A DNA stretch of 64,000 nucleotides from Bin5 sp965204525 (GCA_965204525.1 OZ241994.1:2852001-2916000); one strand, 5' to 3'; positions 35,384 to 44,110 are shown, counted from the stretch's first letter. Translations and numbers: made by a program. Notes: generated from the sequence alone by a model not told the origin.

Positions 35384-36412
35384 GTGACAGACCAAACAGT
35401 TTCGCGACGATCATTTGTCAAGACCGCAACTGTCGCGTCGTTAGGGATAGCCCTGGCGGCCTGCCGGCCAATACCCCCCATCAACGACGCTGAACCCGCC
35501 ATGGGCCAGGTAACCGCCGCCCAGGTCACCGACCCCGAAAGCCTCAAGGCCTTCGTCCTCGCAGCCAAGGCCCAAATCGAAGCGATCGCCGTAGACCTGG
35601 ACAGTGCGGCGAAGCTCAAGCAGTGGGTCAAAACGGAGGGCGACTGGAAATCCGGCTCGACCTTCCTCATCATCTTCGCCGAAAACGGAAACGTCTACGC
35701 GCACGGGAACGACCGTGACGCCGAAAACAGAAACCTGCTCGACGTCGAGGACGAACGCGGAACCAGGGTCGTCGAGGAACTCCTGGCGGCCGCTGCCCAG
35801 GGCGGCGGTTTCGTCGAATACTACGACGACGGGCCGAAGACCGCATACGCCGTCGGGTTCAGACGACGGTTCGTGCTCGTCGGCGGCTACTCGCAGGACG
35901 TCTCCCATGTCGATGTCCGCATCGCCGATCTCCCCACGCCCGCCGTCACCGCCTCCGAAGTCGTGGACCGCGAGACACTGATCGCCTTTGTCGAAGAGGC
36001 GGCCAGGATCTACCAGGAGGCCCTCAAGTTCGAAGGCGGAGTCCCCCTCGTCGAGATCAAGAACGCCTTCCGGTTGGAAGGAGGGGACTGGAAGTCAGGC
36101 CCCATCTACCTGTGGGTCGTGAGCGGCGGGGGCGTCACCATCTTTCACGCGATCGAGCCATTCCGCGAAGGCAATCCCACCGACATGGTGAGGACCGACT
36201 CCCAGGGGATAAAGATCGCCGAGGAGCTGATCGGAGGGGCGCGCCGCGAGGGCCGGAAGTTCCTGCGCTACCATTACGACAACCCGGCCATCGAAGGAGA
36301 CGAGGAGACCGGTTCCCCCAAGCTCGGCTACGCCGTCAGCCTCCAGGTGGGCGACTCCGACGAGAAGATGGTCATCGGCTCCGGCATCTATATCGACACA
36401 GACGACGAGTGA
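35384..36412 (+). CDS. Tat/lipoprotein with two Cache-like sensor domains
   Basis: About 342 aa from GTG 35384, preceded by AAAGGAAAG. The N-terminus has VSRRSFVKTA and lipobox ALAAC. The mature part contains two similar halves, each with a GDWKSG segment, a strand-rich core and a YAVGF or YAVSL strand. This fits Cache-type small-molecule-binding domains. It would sit outside the membrane and bind a small ligand. It is inserted between the two permease genes of one transporter, so it may sense or present the transported solute, but no signalling domain is attached. Confidence 0.7.
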   Translation: MTDQTVSRRSFVKTATVASLGIALAACRPIPPINDAEPAMGQVTAAQVTDPESLKAFVLAAKAQIEAIAVDLDSAAKLKQWVKTEGDWKSGSTFLIIFAENGNVYAHGNDRDAENRNLLDVEDERGTRVVEELLAAAAQGGGFVEYYDDGPKTAYAVGFRRRFVLVGGYSQDVSHVDVRIADLPTPAVTASEVVDRETLIAFVEEAARIYQEALKFEGGVPLVEIKNAFRLEGGDWKSGPIYLWVVSGGGVTIFHAIEPFREGNPTDMVRTDSQGIKIAEELIGGARREGRKFLRYHYDNPAIEGDEETGSPKLGYAVSLQVGDSDEKMVIGSGIYIDTDDE

Positions 36413-36523
36413 CCCCCGGCGCACGGGATCCGGCGCCGCCCAGTCGGCGCCGGGTTCGCCCCCTTCGCCGGCTGAGATCGCTTTTGTAGTGGATAGTGGA
36501 TAGTGGTTAGTTAGGGAAACGCG

Positions 36524-37411
36524 ATGAACAGGGCTGAACGGAGAGGCTTCGGGTCGCGGGTTTTTGATATATTCAATCATACGTTCCTGCTGGTGCTGGG
36601 GCTTTCTTGTGTTATTCCCTTGATCCATCTGCTGGCGCTTTCGTTCAGCGACCGGGCGGCGGCGACGGGCGGGTTGGTGACGCTGTGGCCGGTGCGGCCG
36701 ACGCCGATCACCTATGAGAAGGTGCTGGAGGCGGGCGTCTTTCTGAACGCCTTCTGGATTTCGGTGATACGAACGGTGGTTGGAACGGTGCTGCAGATGC
36801 TGCTGATCATCCTGATCTCCTTCCCGCTGTCGAAGAGCAAGGAGGAGATGCCCTTCCGCAATATCATCATGGGCTCGGTGGTGTTCGCCTATCTTTTCAA
36901 CGGCGGCCTGATCCCCTGGTTCCTGGTCATCCGCAAGCTGGGTATGCTCAACACGATCTGGGCGCTGATCATCCCGCAGGCGCTGCCGCTGTGGAACGTG
37001 ATCCTGATGATGAACTTCTTCCGCCGCGTGCCCAAGGAGCTGGAGGAGGCCTCCATCATCGACGGCGCCACCTACTGGCAGATCCTGCTGCACGTTTACC
37101 TGCCGATCTCGGTGCCGGCGCTGGCGACGCTGACGCTGTTCGGCGCGGTCGGCCACTGGAACGCCTGGTTCGACGGCATGATCCTGATCGCGGACCGCGA
37201 TCTGATCCCCCTGCAGACCTTTTTGCGCACGGTGGTCGTCAAGATGGACATGAACGAGTTCATGCGCAACCCCGAGGACTTCGACATGTTCTCGGACCGT
37301 TCGCTGCGCGCGGCGCAGACGCTGGTGACGGTCGTCCCCATTCTGGTTGTCTACCCCTTTTTGCAACGCTACTTTGTCAGCGGCATCACGCTCGGCGCCC
37401 TGAAGGGTTGA
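36524..37411 (+). CDS. ABC transporter permease, LplC type
   Basis: A 295-aa membrane protein starting MNRAERRGFGSRVFDIFNHT, with six predicted helices. The EAA loop is EEASIIDGATYWQILLHVYL and the typical end GITLGALKG is present. It pairs with the LplB-type permease to form the channel. GGGAAACGCG lies before the ATG. Short GTGGATAGT repeats lie in the gap upstream. Its stop is 3 nt from the start of the GroEL-like gene. Confidence 0.85.
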   Translation: MNRAERRGFGSRVFDIFNHTFLLVLGLSCVIPLIHLLALSFSDRAAATGGLVTLWPVRPTPITYEKVLEAGVFLNAFWISVIRTVVGTVLQMLLIILISFPLSKSKEEMPFRNIIMGSVVFAYLFNGGLIPWFLVIRKLGMLNTIWALIIPQALPLWNVILMMNFFRRVPKELEEASIIDGATYWQILLHVYLPISVPALATLTLFGAVGHWNAWFDGMILIADRDLIPLQTFLRTVVVKMDMNEFMRNPEDFDMFSDRSLRAAQTLVTVVPILVVYPFLQRYFVSGITLGALKG

Positions 37412-37414
37412 GCC

Positions 37415-39067
37415 ATGCCGACACCTTCGCGGTCCTCTGCGGGCGGCTCTGCCGCGCGTTCGCCTAAGGTCCCGTCGGTTGTGTTCGGGGCGGAGTGCCG
37501 CGAGCCGATGCGGCGCGGGTTCGACACGCTGGCGCGGCTGCTGTCGTTGACGCTGGGTCCGCGGGGCGGGAATATCGTCAGCCAGCGCGTGAATGCGACC
37601 GGTTTCGAGCCGCTGGAGGACGGCGCGACGATCGCCCGCCGCTTCACCGACCTGCCGGACCGGGTGGAGAACGCGGGCGCGATGATGATGCGGCACATTG
37701 TGTGGCACATGCGCGAGCGTTTCGGCGACGGCAGCGTGACGGCGGCGGTGCTTGCGCGGGGCATTGCCCGCGAGCTGCACAAGCTGTTGGTGGGCGGCGC
37801 GGATGCGGTCCTGCTGCAGCGGGGGCTGGAGAAAGGGGTGGCGGCGGCGGTCGGCGCGCTGGAGGAGATGTCGATCCCGTTGACCGAGCCGGAGCATGTG
37901 GCGGGTGTGGCGAGGGCGGTGATCGAAGATCCCCGGGTGGCGCAGCTGCTGGCGGAGATGATCGACGTGCTGGGGCCGTACGGGAACATCCTGATCCAGC
38001 CGGGCTACGGGCTTGGGCACACATACGGCTTCCGCGAGGGGTCGCGCTTTCCGGGCGAGTATATTTCGCGCTATTTGGTGAGCGACAGGTTCAGGCACGT
38101 CGCCGCGCTGGACGGGCCGCACGTGGTGGTGGCCGACTTCCATTTCGAGGAGCCGCGCCACGTGCTGCACCTGCTGGACCTGGTGAGGCGGGCCGGCGGG
38201 GACAAGCTGTTCATCATCTGCAAGAATATGTGGGAGAGGGCCATCAGTGCGCTGGTGGCTGCGAACAACCGCGGGCCGGTGACGGCGTACGCGGCCCGGA
38301 TCAAGCCGGTGGAGGACTTGCGCCGCGATATGATGCGCGATTTCGCGCTGCTGACCGGTGCCAGCTTTATCACCGACGTGGCCGGTATGGGGCCGCAGGA
38401 CCTGACGGCCGCCGATCTGGGGCGGGCTGAGCGGCTGGTTGCCACGGGGGAGTATGTGTCGGTGGTCGGCGGCGGCGGGGATGTGCAGGCTGTGGATGCG
38501 CATACCGACATGCTGCAGAGCCGGCTGGCGCTGCTGGAGGAGCGTGAGGAGAGGGAGCAGCTGCGCGAGCGGATCGGGCGTCTGCAGGGCGGGATCGGTG
38601 AGCTGCGCGTGGGCGCGTACACGGAGAGCGAACGCAATGCGCTGGTGGAGCGGGCGGCGCATGCGGTGAAGGTTGTGCAGGTGGGCCTGGAGGGCGGCGT
38701 GGTGCCGGGCGGGGGCGCCGCCTATCTGGCCGCGGCGCCGGCGGTGGCGGCGGCTGCGTGCGGACACGATGAGGAGGCGATGGCGCTGCGGGCGCTGGCG
38801 CGGGCGTTGGAGGAGCCGGCGCGCACGATTGCGGCCAATTCGGATGCGCATCCGCCGCTGGTTGTTAACGCGTGCCGCGAGCGCGGGCCGGGGTTCGCGT
38901 ACGAGGTCGGGCAGGGCTGCGTGCGCGACATGATGGCGGCGGGTATCGTTGACCCGACGCTGGTGGTGAAGGCGGCGCTGGAACAGGCGGCGAGCGGCGC
39001 GGCGATGCTGATTTCAGCGGAGGCCCTCGTCCTGCCCCGTGCCCCGCAGGAGAGTTATAGGCCGTGA
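37415..39067 (+). CDS. Divergent GroEL-like chaperonin coupled to ABC transporter operon
   Basis: A 550-aa Cpn60 homologue. It keeps TLGPRGGNIV, the Asp of LEDGATIA (D69, equivalent to GroEL D52), the Asp of FGDGSVTAAVLA (D105, equivalent to D87) and VVPGGGAAYL. The position of the ATP-hydrolysis residue D398 is a His (H416) in RAAHAVKVVQVG, and the GDGTTT motif is GDGSVT. There is no C-terminal Gly-Gly-Met tail and no groES nearby. It starts 3 nt after the permease stop, so it is translated with the transporter. It may be a dedicated folding or scaffold factor with changed ATPase cycle (inference). The housekeeping groEL is presumably elsewhere. Confidence 0.85.
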   Translation: MPTPSRSSAGGSAARSPKVPSVVFGAECREPMRRGFDTLARLLSLTLGPRGGNIVSQRVNATGFEPLEDGATIARRFTDLPDRVENAGAMMMRHIVWHMRERFGDGSVTAAVLARGIARELHKLLVGGADAVLLQRGLEKGVAAAVGALEEMSIPLTEPEHVAGVARAVIEDPRVAQLLAEMIDVLGPYGNILIQPGYGLGHTYGFREGSRFPGEYISRYLVSDRFRHVAALDGPHVVVADFHFEEPRHVLHLLDLVRRAGGDKLFIICKNMWERAISALVAANNRGPVTAYAARIKPVEDLRRDMMRDFALLTGASFITDVAGMGPQDLTAADLGRAERLVATGEYVSVVGGGGDVQAVDAHTDMLQSRLALLEEREEREQLRERIGRLQGGIGELRVGAYTESERNALVERAAHAVKVVQVGLEGGVVPGGGAAYLAAAPAVAAAACGHDEEAMALRALARALEEPARTIAANSDAHPPLVVNACRERGPGFAYEVGQGCVRDMMAAGIVDPTLVVKAALEQAASGAAMLISAEALVLPRAPQESYRP

Positions 39068-39122
39068 CCGGCGGTGACCCGCGCAATTTCTGGGTCCCGT
39101 TTGGGATCTGCGCTATTTCAAC

Positions 39123-39923
39123 CTACCAGGCCTGGTATGTCACCTGATAGCTTCTGTTGAAGGTGAAGATATAGGGTTTGTCCATACTGTAAGGCGTATC
39201 CGCGTAGTAGGTGCTGACCCGGACCGCCTCCTCATTTGGCAGATAGACGATCTGGACCGGCTTACCCGTCAGGGGATTCACGCCGCGATACAACTCAACC
39301 ACGGGCGGGACCGCAGCATGTGACTCAGCCAGCTCGCTGACTGAAGGCAGATACGGCCCTGGTTGAACACCGCTTGGCCCGATGAAATAATACTGAAGCC
39401 CATCGCCCGATTCGCACAACTGCGCCGGCGTAGCGGCATGCGTCACGATGCAAGGTGTGTCCAAGCGCGCTGATGCCGGCTTGGGCGTGTTCAGCGGCGC
39501 TGGTGTTGTTGGCCTTGGCGCGTTCGTCGGCGTTGGCGTGCTCGTTGACCCTGGCCCTGGCCCGTTCGTCGGCATTGGTGTGTTCGTCGCTGTCGGCGTG
39601 CTCGTTGCCCCTGGCCTTGGCCTGTTCGTCGCTGTCGGCGTGCTCGTTGCTCTTGGCGTTGGCGTGTTCGTCGCTGTCGGCGTGCTCGTCGCTCTTGGCG
39701 TTGGCGTGTTCGTCGCTGTCGGCGTGCTCGTTGCCCTTGGCGTTGGCGTATGCGTGCCGCAATCCTCATCATGCAGAGAACCCTCGTGGACCAAAACCCC
39801 TTCGCCTATGTCGCAGCCATGTAACATCTCACGCGCCCCCACCATTGTCGTCTGCCGCAGCACCAGGATAACGGCCAGAACCAGGACCAGGGCCAGAGCG
39901 CTTAAAAGGCGTTTCTTAACCAT
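39123..39923 (-). CDS. Secreted or anchored protein with Thr/Pro-rich repeats
   Basis: A 266-aa protein with an N-terminal hydrophobic helix (SALALVLVLAVILVL) and then about 100 residues of TPTPRATSTPTATN repeats. A globular C-terminal domain of about 110 residues follows, with Cys in DTPCIVTH and QLCESGDG. The repeat region is a flexible, probably glycosylated spacer that would hold the C-terminal domain away from the membrane. The DNA repeats have a 36-bp period (about 39520-39760), so copy number may vary. The C-terminal domain is not recognised. Confidence 0.7.
   Translation of the reverse strand: MVKKRLLSALALVLVLAVILVLRQTTMVGAREMLHGCDIGEGVLVHEGSLHDEDCGTHTPTPRATSTPTATNTPTPRATSTPTATNTPTPRATSTPTATNRPRPGATSTPTATNTPMPTNGPGPGSTSTPTPTNAPRPTTPAPLNTPKPASARLDTPCIVTHAATPAQLCESGDGLQYYFIGPSGVQPGPYLPSVSELAESHAAVPPVVELYRGVNPLTGKPVQIVYLPNEEAVRVSTYYADTPYSMDKPYIFTFNRSYQVTYQAW
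39520..39760. repeat. 36-bp tandem repeat coding for TPTPRATSTPTA units
   Basis: About six imperfect copies of a 36-bp unit (on the + strand GTTGGCGTGTTCGTCGCTGT...) lie inside the Thr/Pro-rich protein gene. The units are in frame. It is a minisatellite, not a CRISPR array, because no spacers separate the units. Confidence 0.75.
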
Positions 39924-40046
39924 ACTTTACATCCCCATGCCATACAGTTGAAATGACCTCTTCAATATACTCGATGCGTGTGAAACTGGCGTGAGATTTC
40001 AGCCCCTTGCTGTGAGCATATTGTGTTGATTTCGCGCGTTGGGAAG

Positions 40047-42500
40047 ATGCGTGCGATAATCGGCCCAATGAATCCTGAAATCCCGGCATCGCAGGCCTTC
40101 CCCAAGCCTGAAGGCGCGCCGCACGATGCCGACAGGCTCAAACGCGAAGTGGAGGCGCTGCGAGCGCGCCTCTCCCGGCTGAGCGAGGCCAGTCTTCGCA
40201 TCAGCCAGAGCCTTGACCTCGATACCGTCCTGCAAGAGGTCGTGGACAACGTGCGCGCGCTGACCGGCGCGCGCTACAGCGGGATTACCACGCTAGACGA
40301 CGCAGGGCAGCTGAGCGAGTTCATCACCTCCGGCCTCACCGCGCAGGAACACCAGCGCCTTCTGGACATGCCCGAGGGGCCGGGACTCTTCGAATACTTC
40401 AGCCAGCTTCCGCGCCCCCTGAGACTGCGGGACCTGACCGCCTACACCAGGTCGCTCGGCTTTTCACCCAACCTGCCGCCGGCAGATACCTTTCTGGCAA
40501 TGCCGATCCGTCAGCGGGGCGCGCATGTCGGCAACTTCTATCTCGCCGCCAAGGAGGATGGCGAGGAGTTCACGCGCGCAGACGAAGAGATCCTGGTGCT
40601 GTTTGCCTCGCAGGCGGCGGCAGCTATCGTCAACGCCCGCCGCCACCGGGATGAAAAACAGGCCAAGGCCGACCTGCAGACCCTGATCGACACCTCGCCC
40701 GTAGGGGTCCTGGTCTTCGATGCGAGGACGGGCGTCCTGTTGTCAGTCAATGAGGAGGCGAGACGGCTCGCCGGCGCTGCGCCAGGGCGGGGCCGGGCGC
40801 TGGAGCAACTGCTTGAGGAGCTGACCTTCCGCCGTGCGGACGGGCGCGAGTTTCCGCTCGATAGGCGTTCCCTTATGCAACTGCTGCAAAGCGGCGCCAC
40901 CATGCGCGCCGAGGAGATCGTCATCCACTTTCCGGATGGACATTCGATCCCCACCCTCGTCAACGCCACGCCGATCCGGTCGCAAGACGGCGCGGTCGCG
41001 TCGTTGGTTGTCACGGTTCAGGACCTGACCCCGCTGGAGGAGTTGGAACGGCTGCGCGCCGAGTTCCTCGGCATGGTGAGCCATGAACTGCGGACACCGC
41101 TGACGACCATCAAAGGCGCGTCGGCAACCGTGCTGGGCGCCGCATCCCCGCTCGATTCGGCCGAGACGCGCCAGTTCTTCCGCATCATCGACGAGCAGGC
41201 CGATCAGATGCGTGACCTGATCAACGACCTGCTCGATGTGACGCGCATTGAGGCGGGCACGCTGGCTATCACGCCTGAACCTGCCGACGTGGCAAGGCTG
41301 GTCGACCAGGCCAGGGACGCTTTTTTGCGCGCGGGGACAGGGAACAGCATCCAGGTTGAGCTGCCGTCGGAGCTGCCTTGGGTCATGGCCGACAAACGGC
41401 GCATCATTCAGGTTCTCAACAACCTCTTCTCCAACGCCTCCAAGCACTCGCCCATGTCGTCCACCATCAGGGTGACGGCGGTGCAAGAGGCGCTCCACGT
41501 CGCGGTCTGTGTCGCCGACAAGGGGGGAGGCGTATCGACTGAGCGCCTGCCGCACCTGTTCAGGAAGTTCTTCCGCGTCGATGGTGAGGCGGCGCAGCGC
41601 GATATCGAGGGAACCGGTCTGGGTCTTGCGATCTGCAAGGGGATCGTGGAGGCGCACGGGGGCCGCATCTGGGCCGAGAGCGCCGGGCCGGGACTCGGCA
41701 CGCGCTTCACCTTTACGCTTCCGGTGGTCAGTGGAGCCGCCAGCGCCTCGGCAACCGGCCCCGAACCGTTCTCCGCCGACGCAGAACCGGCCGCGCGCAT
41801 TCTCGTCGTTGACGACGACCCGCGCACACTGCGGTACGTTCGCCACACGCTCCTGGAAGCAGGCTACACCCCCATCCTGACCGCCCGTGCGGAGGAGGTG
41901 GACAGGCGCATAGAGAGGAACAGACCCCACCTGGTTCTGCTCGACCTGATGCTGCCCGGCAGCGACGGATTCGAGTTGATGAGGCGCATCAGCGACATGA
42001 CCGACGCGCCGGTCATCTTTCTGTCCGGGCGCGGCGAAGACCGGACTATCGCAAGGGCGCTCGAATTGGGAGCCGCCGACTACATCGTCAAGCCCTTCTC
42101 GCCCATCGAACTGGTGGCGCGCATCGAGTCAACCCTGCGTGCGAGAGCGGCGTCCGACCTCAACGAGGGGCTTGGGCGCTATCTGCTCGCAGATCTGACG
42201 GTCAACTACGCCGAACGCGGCGTAACGGTGGCCGGACGGCCGGTGAAATTGACCGCGACCGAGTACAAGCTGCTCTACGAGCTTGCGGTCCACGCCGGAC
42301 GCGTATTGACCCACGATCATCTGCTGCAGCGGGTGTGGGGCCGCAACTACGCCGGTGATCCACGGCTCATACGCACCGTCGTGAAAACGCTCCGCCGCAA
42401 GCTGGGAGACAACGCCCAGTGTCCTGCATACATCTTTACCGAACCTGGCGTCGGCTACCGCATGGCACGGCCTGAGGATTCAGGACAGGCGACGCCATGA
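40047..42500 (+). CDS. Hybrid one-protein two-component system: GAF-PAS-HisKA-HATPase-REC-wHTH
   Basis: About 817 aa. The order from the N-terminus is a coiled coil, a GAF domain (about 50-195), a PAS domain (about 205-330) and HisKA with phospho-His in MVSHELRTPLTT (about residue 346). Next come the HATPase N-box NNLFSNASKHS and G-box GTGLGLAICKG, then a receiver domain with Asp in LVLLDLMLPGSDG (about 633) and Lys in IVKPFSP. It ends with an OmpR/PhoB winged helix (VKLTATEYKLLYELA, GVGYRMARP). No membrane helix is seen, so it is a soluble sensor that can phosphorylate its own receiver and bind DNA. The start is uncertain (GTG 40023, ATG 40047 or ATG 40068). Confidence 0.9.
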   Translation: MRAIIGPMNPEIPASQAFPKPEGAPHDADRLKREVEALRARLSRLSEASLRISQSLDLDTVLQEVVDNVRALTGARYSGITTLDDAGQLSEFITSGLTAQEHQRLLDMPEGPGLFEYFSQLPRPLRLRDLTAYTRSLGFSPNLPPADTFLAMPIRQRGAHVGNFYLAAKEDGEEFTRADEEILVLFASQAAAAIVNARRHRDEKQAKADLQTLIDTSPVGVLVFDARTGVLLSVNEEARRLAGAAPGRGRALEQLLEELTFRRADGREFPLDRRSLMQLLQSGATMRAEEIVIHFPDGHSIPTLVNATPIRSQDGAVASLVVTVQDLTPLEELERLRAEFLGMVSHELRTPLTTIKGASATVLGAASPLDSAETRQFFRIIDEQADQMRDLINDLLDVTRIEAGTLAITPEPADVARLVDQARDAFLRAGTGNSIQVELPSELPWVMADKRRIIQVLNNLFSNASKHSPMSSTIRVTAVQEALHVAVCVADKGGGVSTERLPHLFRKFFRVDGEAAQRDIEGTGLGLAICKGIVEAHGGRIWAESAGPGLGTRFTFTLPVVSGAASASATGPEPFSADAEPAARILVVDDDPRTLRYVRHTLLEAGYTPILTARAEEVDRRIERNRPHLVLLDLMLPGSDGFELMRRISDMTDAPVIFLSGRGEDRTIARALELGAADYIVKPFSPIELVARIESTLRARAASDLNEGLGRYLLADLTVNYAERGVTVAGRPVKLTATEYKLLYELAVHAGRVLTHDHLLQRVWGRNYAGDPRLIRTVVKTLRRKLGDNAQCPAYIFTEPGVGYRMARPEDSGQATP

Positions 42501-42571
42501 CCCGCAGCGGGATGCGCGCTACGCCCGGGCCCCGTCAACGGCGCGGAGATCCCGTGCGCCTTTTCTGCTCA

Positions 42572-42608
42572 GAGCCTGTTTGAAAAGTGGAATACACAGG
42601 CTCTTGTT
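42572..42608 (+). terminator. Hairpin downstream of the hybrid kinase gene
   Basis: GAGCCTGT (42572-42579) pairs with ACAGGCTC (42596-42603), followed by TTGTT. It is a plausible but weak intrinsic terminator. Confidence 0.4.
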
Positions 42609-42721
42609 CTCACTTGGGATCTACATTGGTTCTTAGTGACCCCTGTCGTGCGGGGCAGTTCTTATGATGTCAGAAGGCGAACGGTGGTGAGTGGTAGGTA
42701 GTGGCGGTGGGGCTGCGCCTG

Positions 42722-42964
42722 TCAGGCGGTTGCGGGAACGGTTCGGGCGTGGGTAAGGTCGGAGCCGGTTACTGGGCGGACTTGTGATGGAAGGACGGTG
42801 GCGATCGCGATCGTCTCGCCGTCGAGGGAGAGGAACTCCGCGACGAAGGCTGCTTGATTGGGGTGGATGTGGATGATGGTACCCACATCGCCCGGTTTCA
42901 GTTCTTCTTGCTCGTCGCCGATAGCGGGGGCAGTGAGAACGATTTGTTGATGTTCTTCGAACAC
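42722..42964 (-). CDS. DUF4926 domain protein
   Basis: An 80-aa protein with the DUF4926 pattern QIVLTAPAI...LKPGDVGTIIHIH followed by AFVAEFLSLDGETIAIATVL, a small beta-barrel of unknown role. The start is GTG 42964, with AGGAGG that overlaps the stop of the preceding gene. DUF4926 genes often follow a DUF6883 gene, as here. This pairing resembles toxin-antitoxin or immunity-type couples, but no activity is established. Confidence 0.7.
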   Translation of the reverse strand: MFEEHQQIVLTAPAIGDEQEELKPGDVGTIIHIHPNQAAFVAEFLSLDGETIAIATVLPSQVRPVTGSDLTHARTVPATA

Positions 42965-42967
42965 CTC

Positions 42968-43213
42968 TCACCTCCTACGCGGGTATGCCGTGATAAACCT
43001 GGGAAAGTCGCTCCCACGGTCGACCTGCCAAACAGTCCTCACTCTCGGATTACGCCCGTCAGGTGATTCAATCGGCCCGTCCACGTGATAGCGTGGACCA
43101 TATGAGGTCTCCACAACACGAGTGACCTCGTGGGATGCCGCCTGACGGTTCAAAGCGTCTGAAAGCTCCTCCCGGCGATCGATACGCGCTCGATGCGCAT
43201 TGTGTAGCTTCAA
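42968..43213 (-). CDS. DUF6883-like protein, possibly shortened
   Basis: An 81-aa protein with TSYGPRYHVDGPIESPDGRN and VRTVWQVDRGSDFPRFITAYP, as in DUF6883 proteins. Family members usually carry about 30 more residues after the MKLPNA-type start, so the N-terminal half may have an internal deletion. Translation begins at TTG 43213. It overlaps the ribosome-binding site of the DUF4926 gene, forming a two-gene unit. Confidence 0.5.
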   Translation of the reverse strand: MKLHNAHRARIDRREELSDALNRQAASHEVTRVVETSYGPRYHVDGPIESPDGRNPRVRTVWQVDRGSDFPRFITAYPRRR

Positions 43214-43407
43214 TCACAATCCTCAAGTATAACAGCCTTTCTGAATCACCGACGGTTTCAGATGGTGTTGCCACAGTATAACATGGGGGCGGCGTCCGTG
43301 GAATCTGGAAGGTAATATCGCCCGATCCACTCGAATGCTTTCTTGGGAGCTGAGGCCCGAGATGTAAGCGTTGCCGGCTACTTTTTTTGTGTCGCTATCT
43401 GCGGCGC

Positions 43408-43474
43408 GGCGATGCATATGTTGGCTGAGGCGCTGGTGCAGCTGCGTATGCCGGAGCAGAGTTACCGGCCGTAA
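43408..43474 (+). pseudogene. C-terminal fossil of a second GroEL-like gene
   Basis: The frame reads AAMHMLAEALVQLRMPEQSY, then RP and stop. This closely parallels the end of the GroEL-like protein at 37415 (ISAEALVLPRAPQESYRP). Nothing upstream continues the homology. It indicates a lost paralogue or a recombination scar. Confidence 0.65.
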
Positions 43475-43495
43475 GAAGGACGCTGCGAATTGGCC

Positions 43496-44110
43496 TTATG
43501 GGTTCTCGTCCACTGTAATGCGAATGATGCGGAAGGTATAGTGGGCGTCGTCGGCGCCTTGGTCGTGGGGGGTTCCCGGGACCTGGCTGCCACCGGTGAT
43601 CGTGACTTTGCCGCAGCGGGGGGTGTGGAAATGGGCGCTGCTCATGCCTGACATCCAGAAGTCGGCCGGATCCAGCCCCACTTCGCGCATCGCGCCTTTG
43701 ACATCCCAGCGCATGTGGGTACCCCACAGGTTTTCCGCACGCATACGCACGGGAATGTCGGCCGAGGCCTGCTCAGCATCTTCAGTTCGTTCACCCTCAA
43801 TCATAATCCAGCCCGGCGGGGAGCAGGCGCTGCCGATGACGGTAACGGCCACGATCGGTTGCTCTTCGACGACGGTGATGTAGCCGGCGGGCGGCAGGTC
43901 GAGTTCACGGCCGTGTCTTTCGCCCCACCAGGAGGACCGAATGGTGAAGTTGGGGTATTCAAAGGGCCACAGGTATTCGTAGGTGGTCTGCCGCATGGTG
44001 CGGCGTTCCATGGCGCCGCCCTGTCTCACCTCGGGGTCGCTGTGCCATATTCCCCATTTTTCGTGCCACGGGCCATGCAGGTGTTCGTGGTAAAGTTTTT
44101 CGTCGCTCAT
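43496..44110 (-). CDS. Unknown soluble protein, last gene of glycan locus
   Basis: About 204 aa starting MSDEKLYHEHLHGPWHEKWG, very rich in His, Trp and Tyr, with no signal or membrane segment. It has a strand-rich middle (GYITVVEEQPIVAVTVIGSA) and many conserved-looking acidic and His residues that could bind metal, but no family is recognised. ATG 44110 is preceded by AAAGGGTG. It follows the glycoside-hydrolase-like gene on the same strand and is probably co-transcribed. Confidence 0.6.
   Translation of the reverse strand: MSDEKLYHEHLHGPWHEKWGIWHSDPEVRQGGAMERRTMRQTTYEYLWPFEYPNFTIRSSWWGERHGRELDLPPAGYITVVEEQPIVAVTVIGSACSPPGWIMIEGERTEDAEQASADIPVRMRAENLWGTHMRWDVKGAMREVGLDPADFWMSGMSSAHFHTPRCGKVTITGGSQVPGTPHDQGADDAHYTFRIIRITVDENP

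Noticed and set aside
36095..38851. A very long minus-strand open frame opposite the permease and GroEL-like genes
   Set aside because: Arg/His/Gln-rich composition with no motif, on the antisense of genes with clear homology; a GC-rich shadow frame.
39520..39760. Possible CRISPR array
   Set aside because: Repeats are directly adjacent, in frame and without unique spacers; no cas gene is present.
39448..39951. Plus-strand Val/Gly-repeat frames across the Thr/Pro protein gene
   Set aside because: They are the antisense translation of the 36-bp repeat; the minus-strand product has a signal helix and a globular domain.
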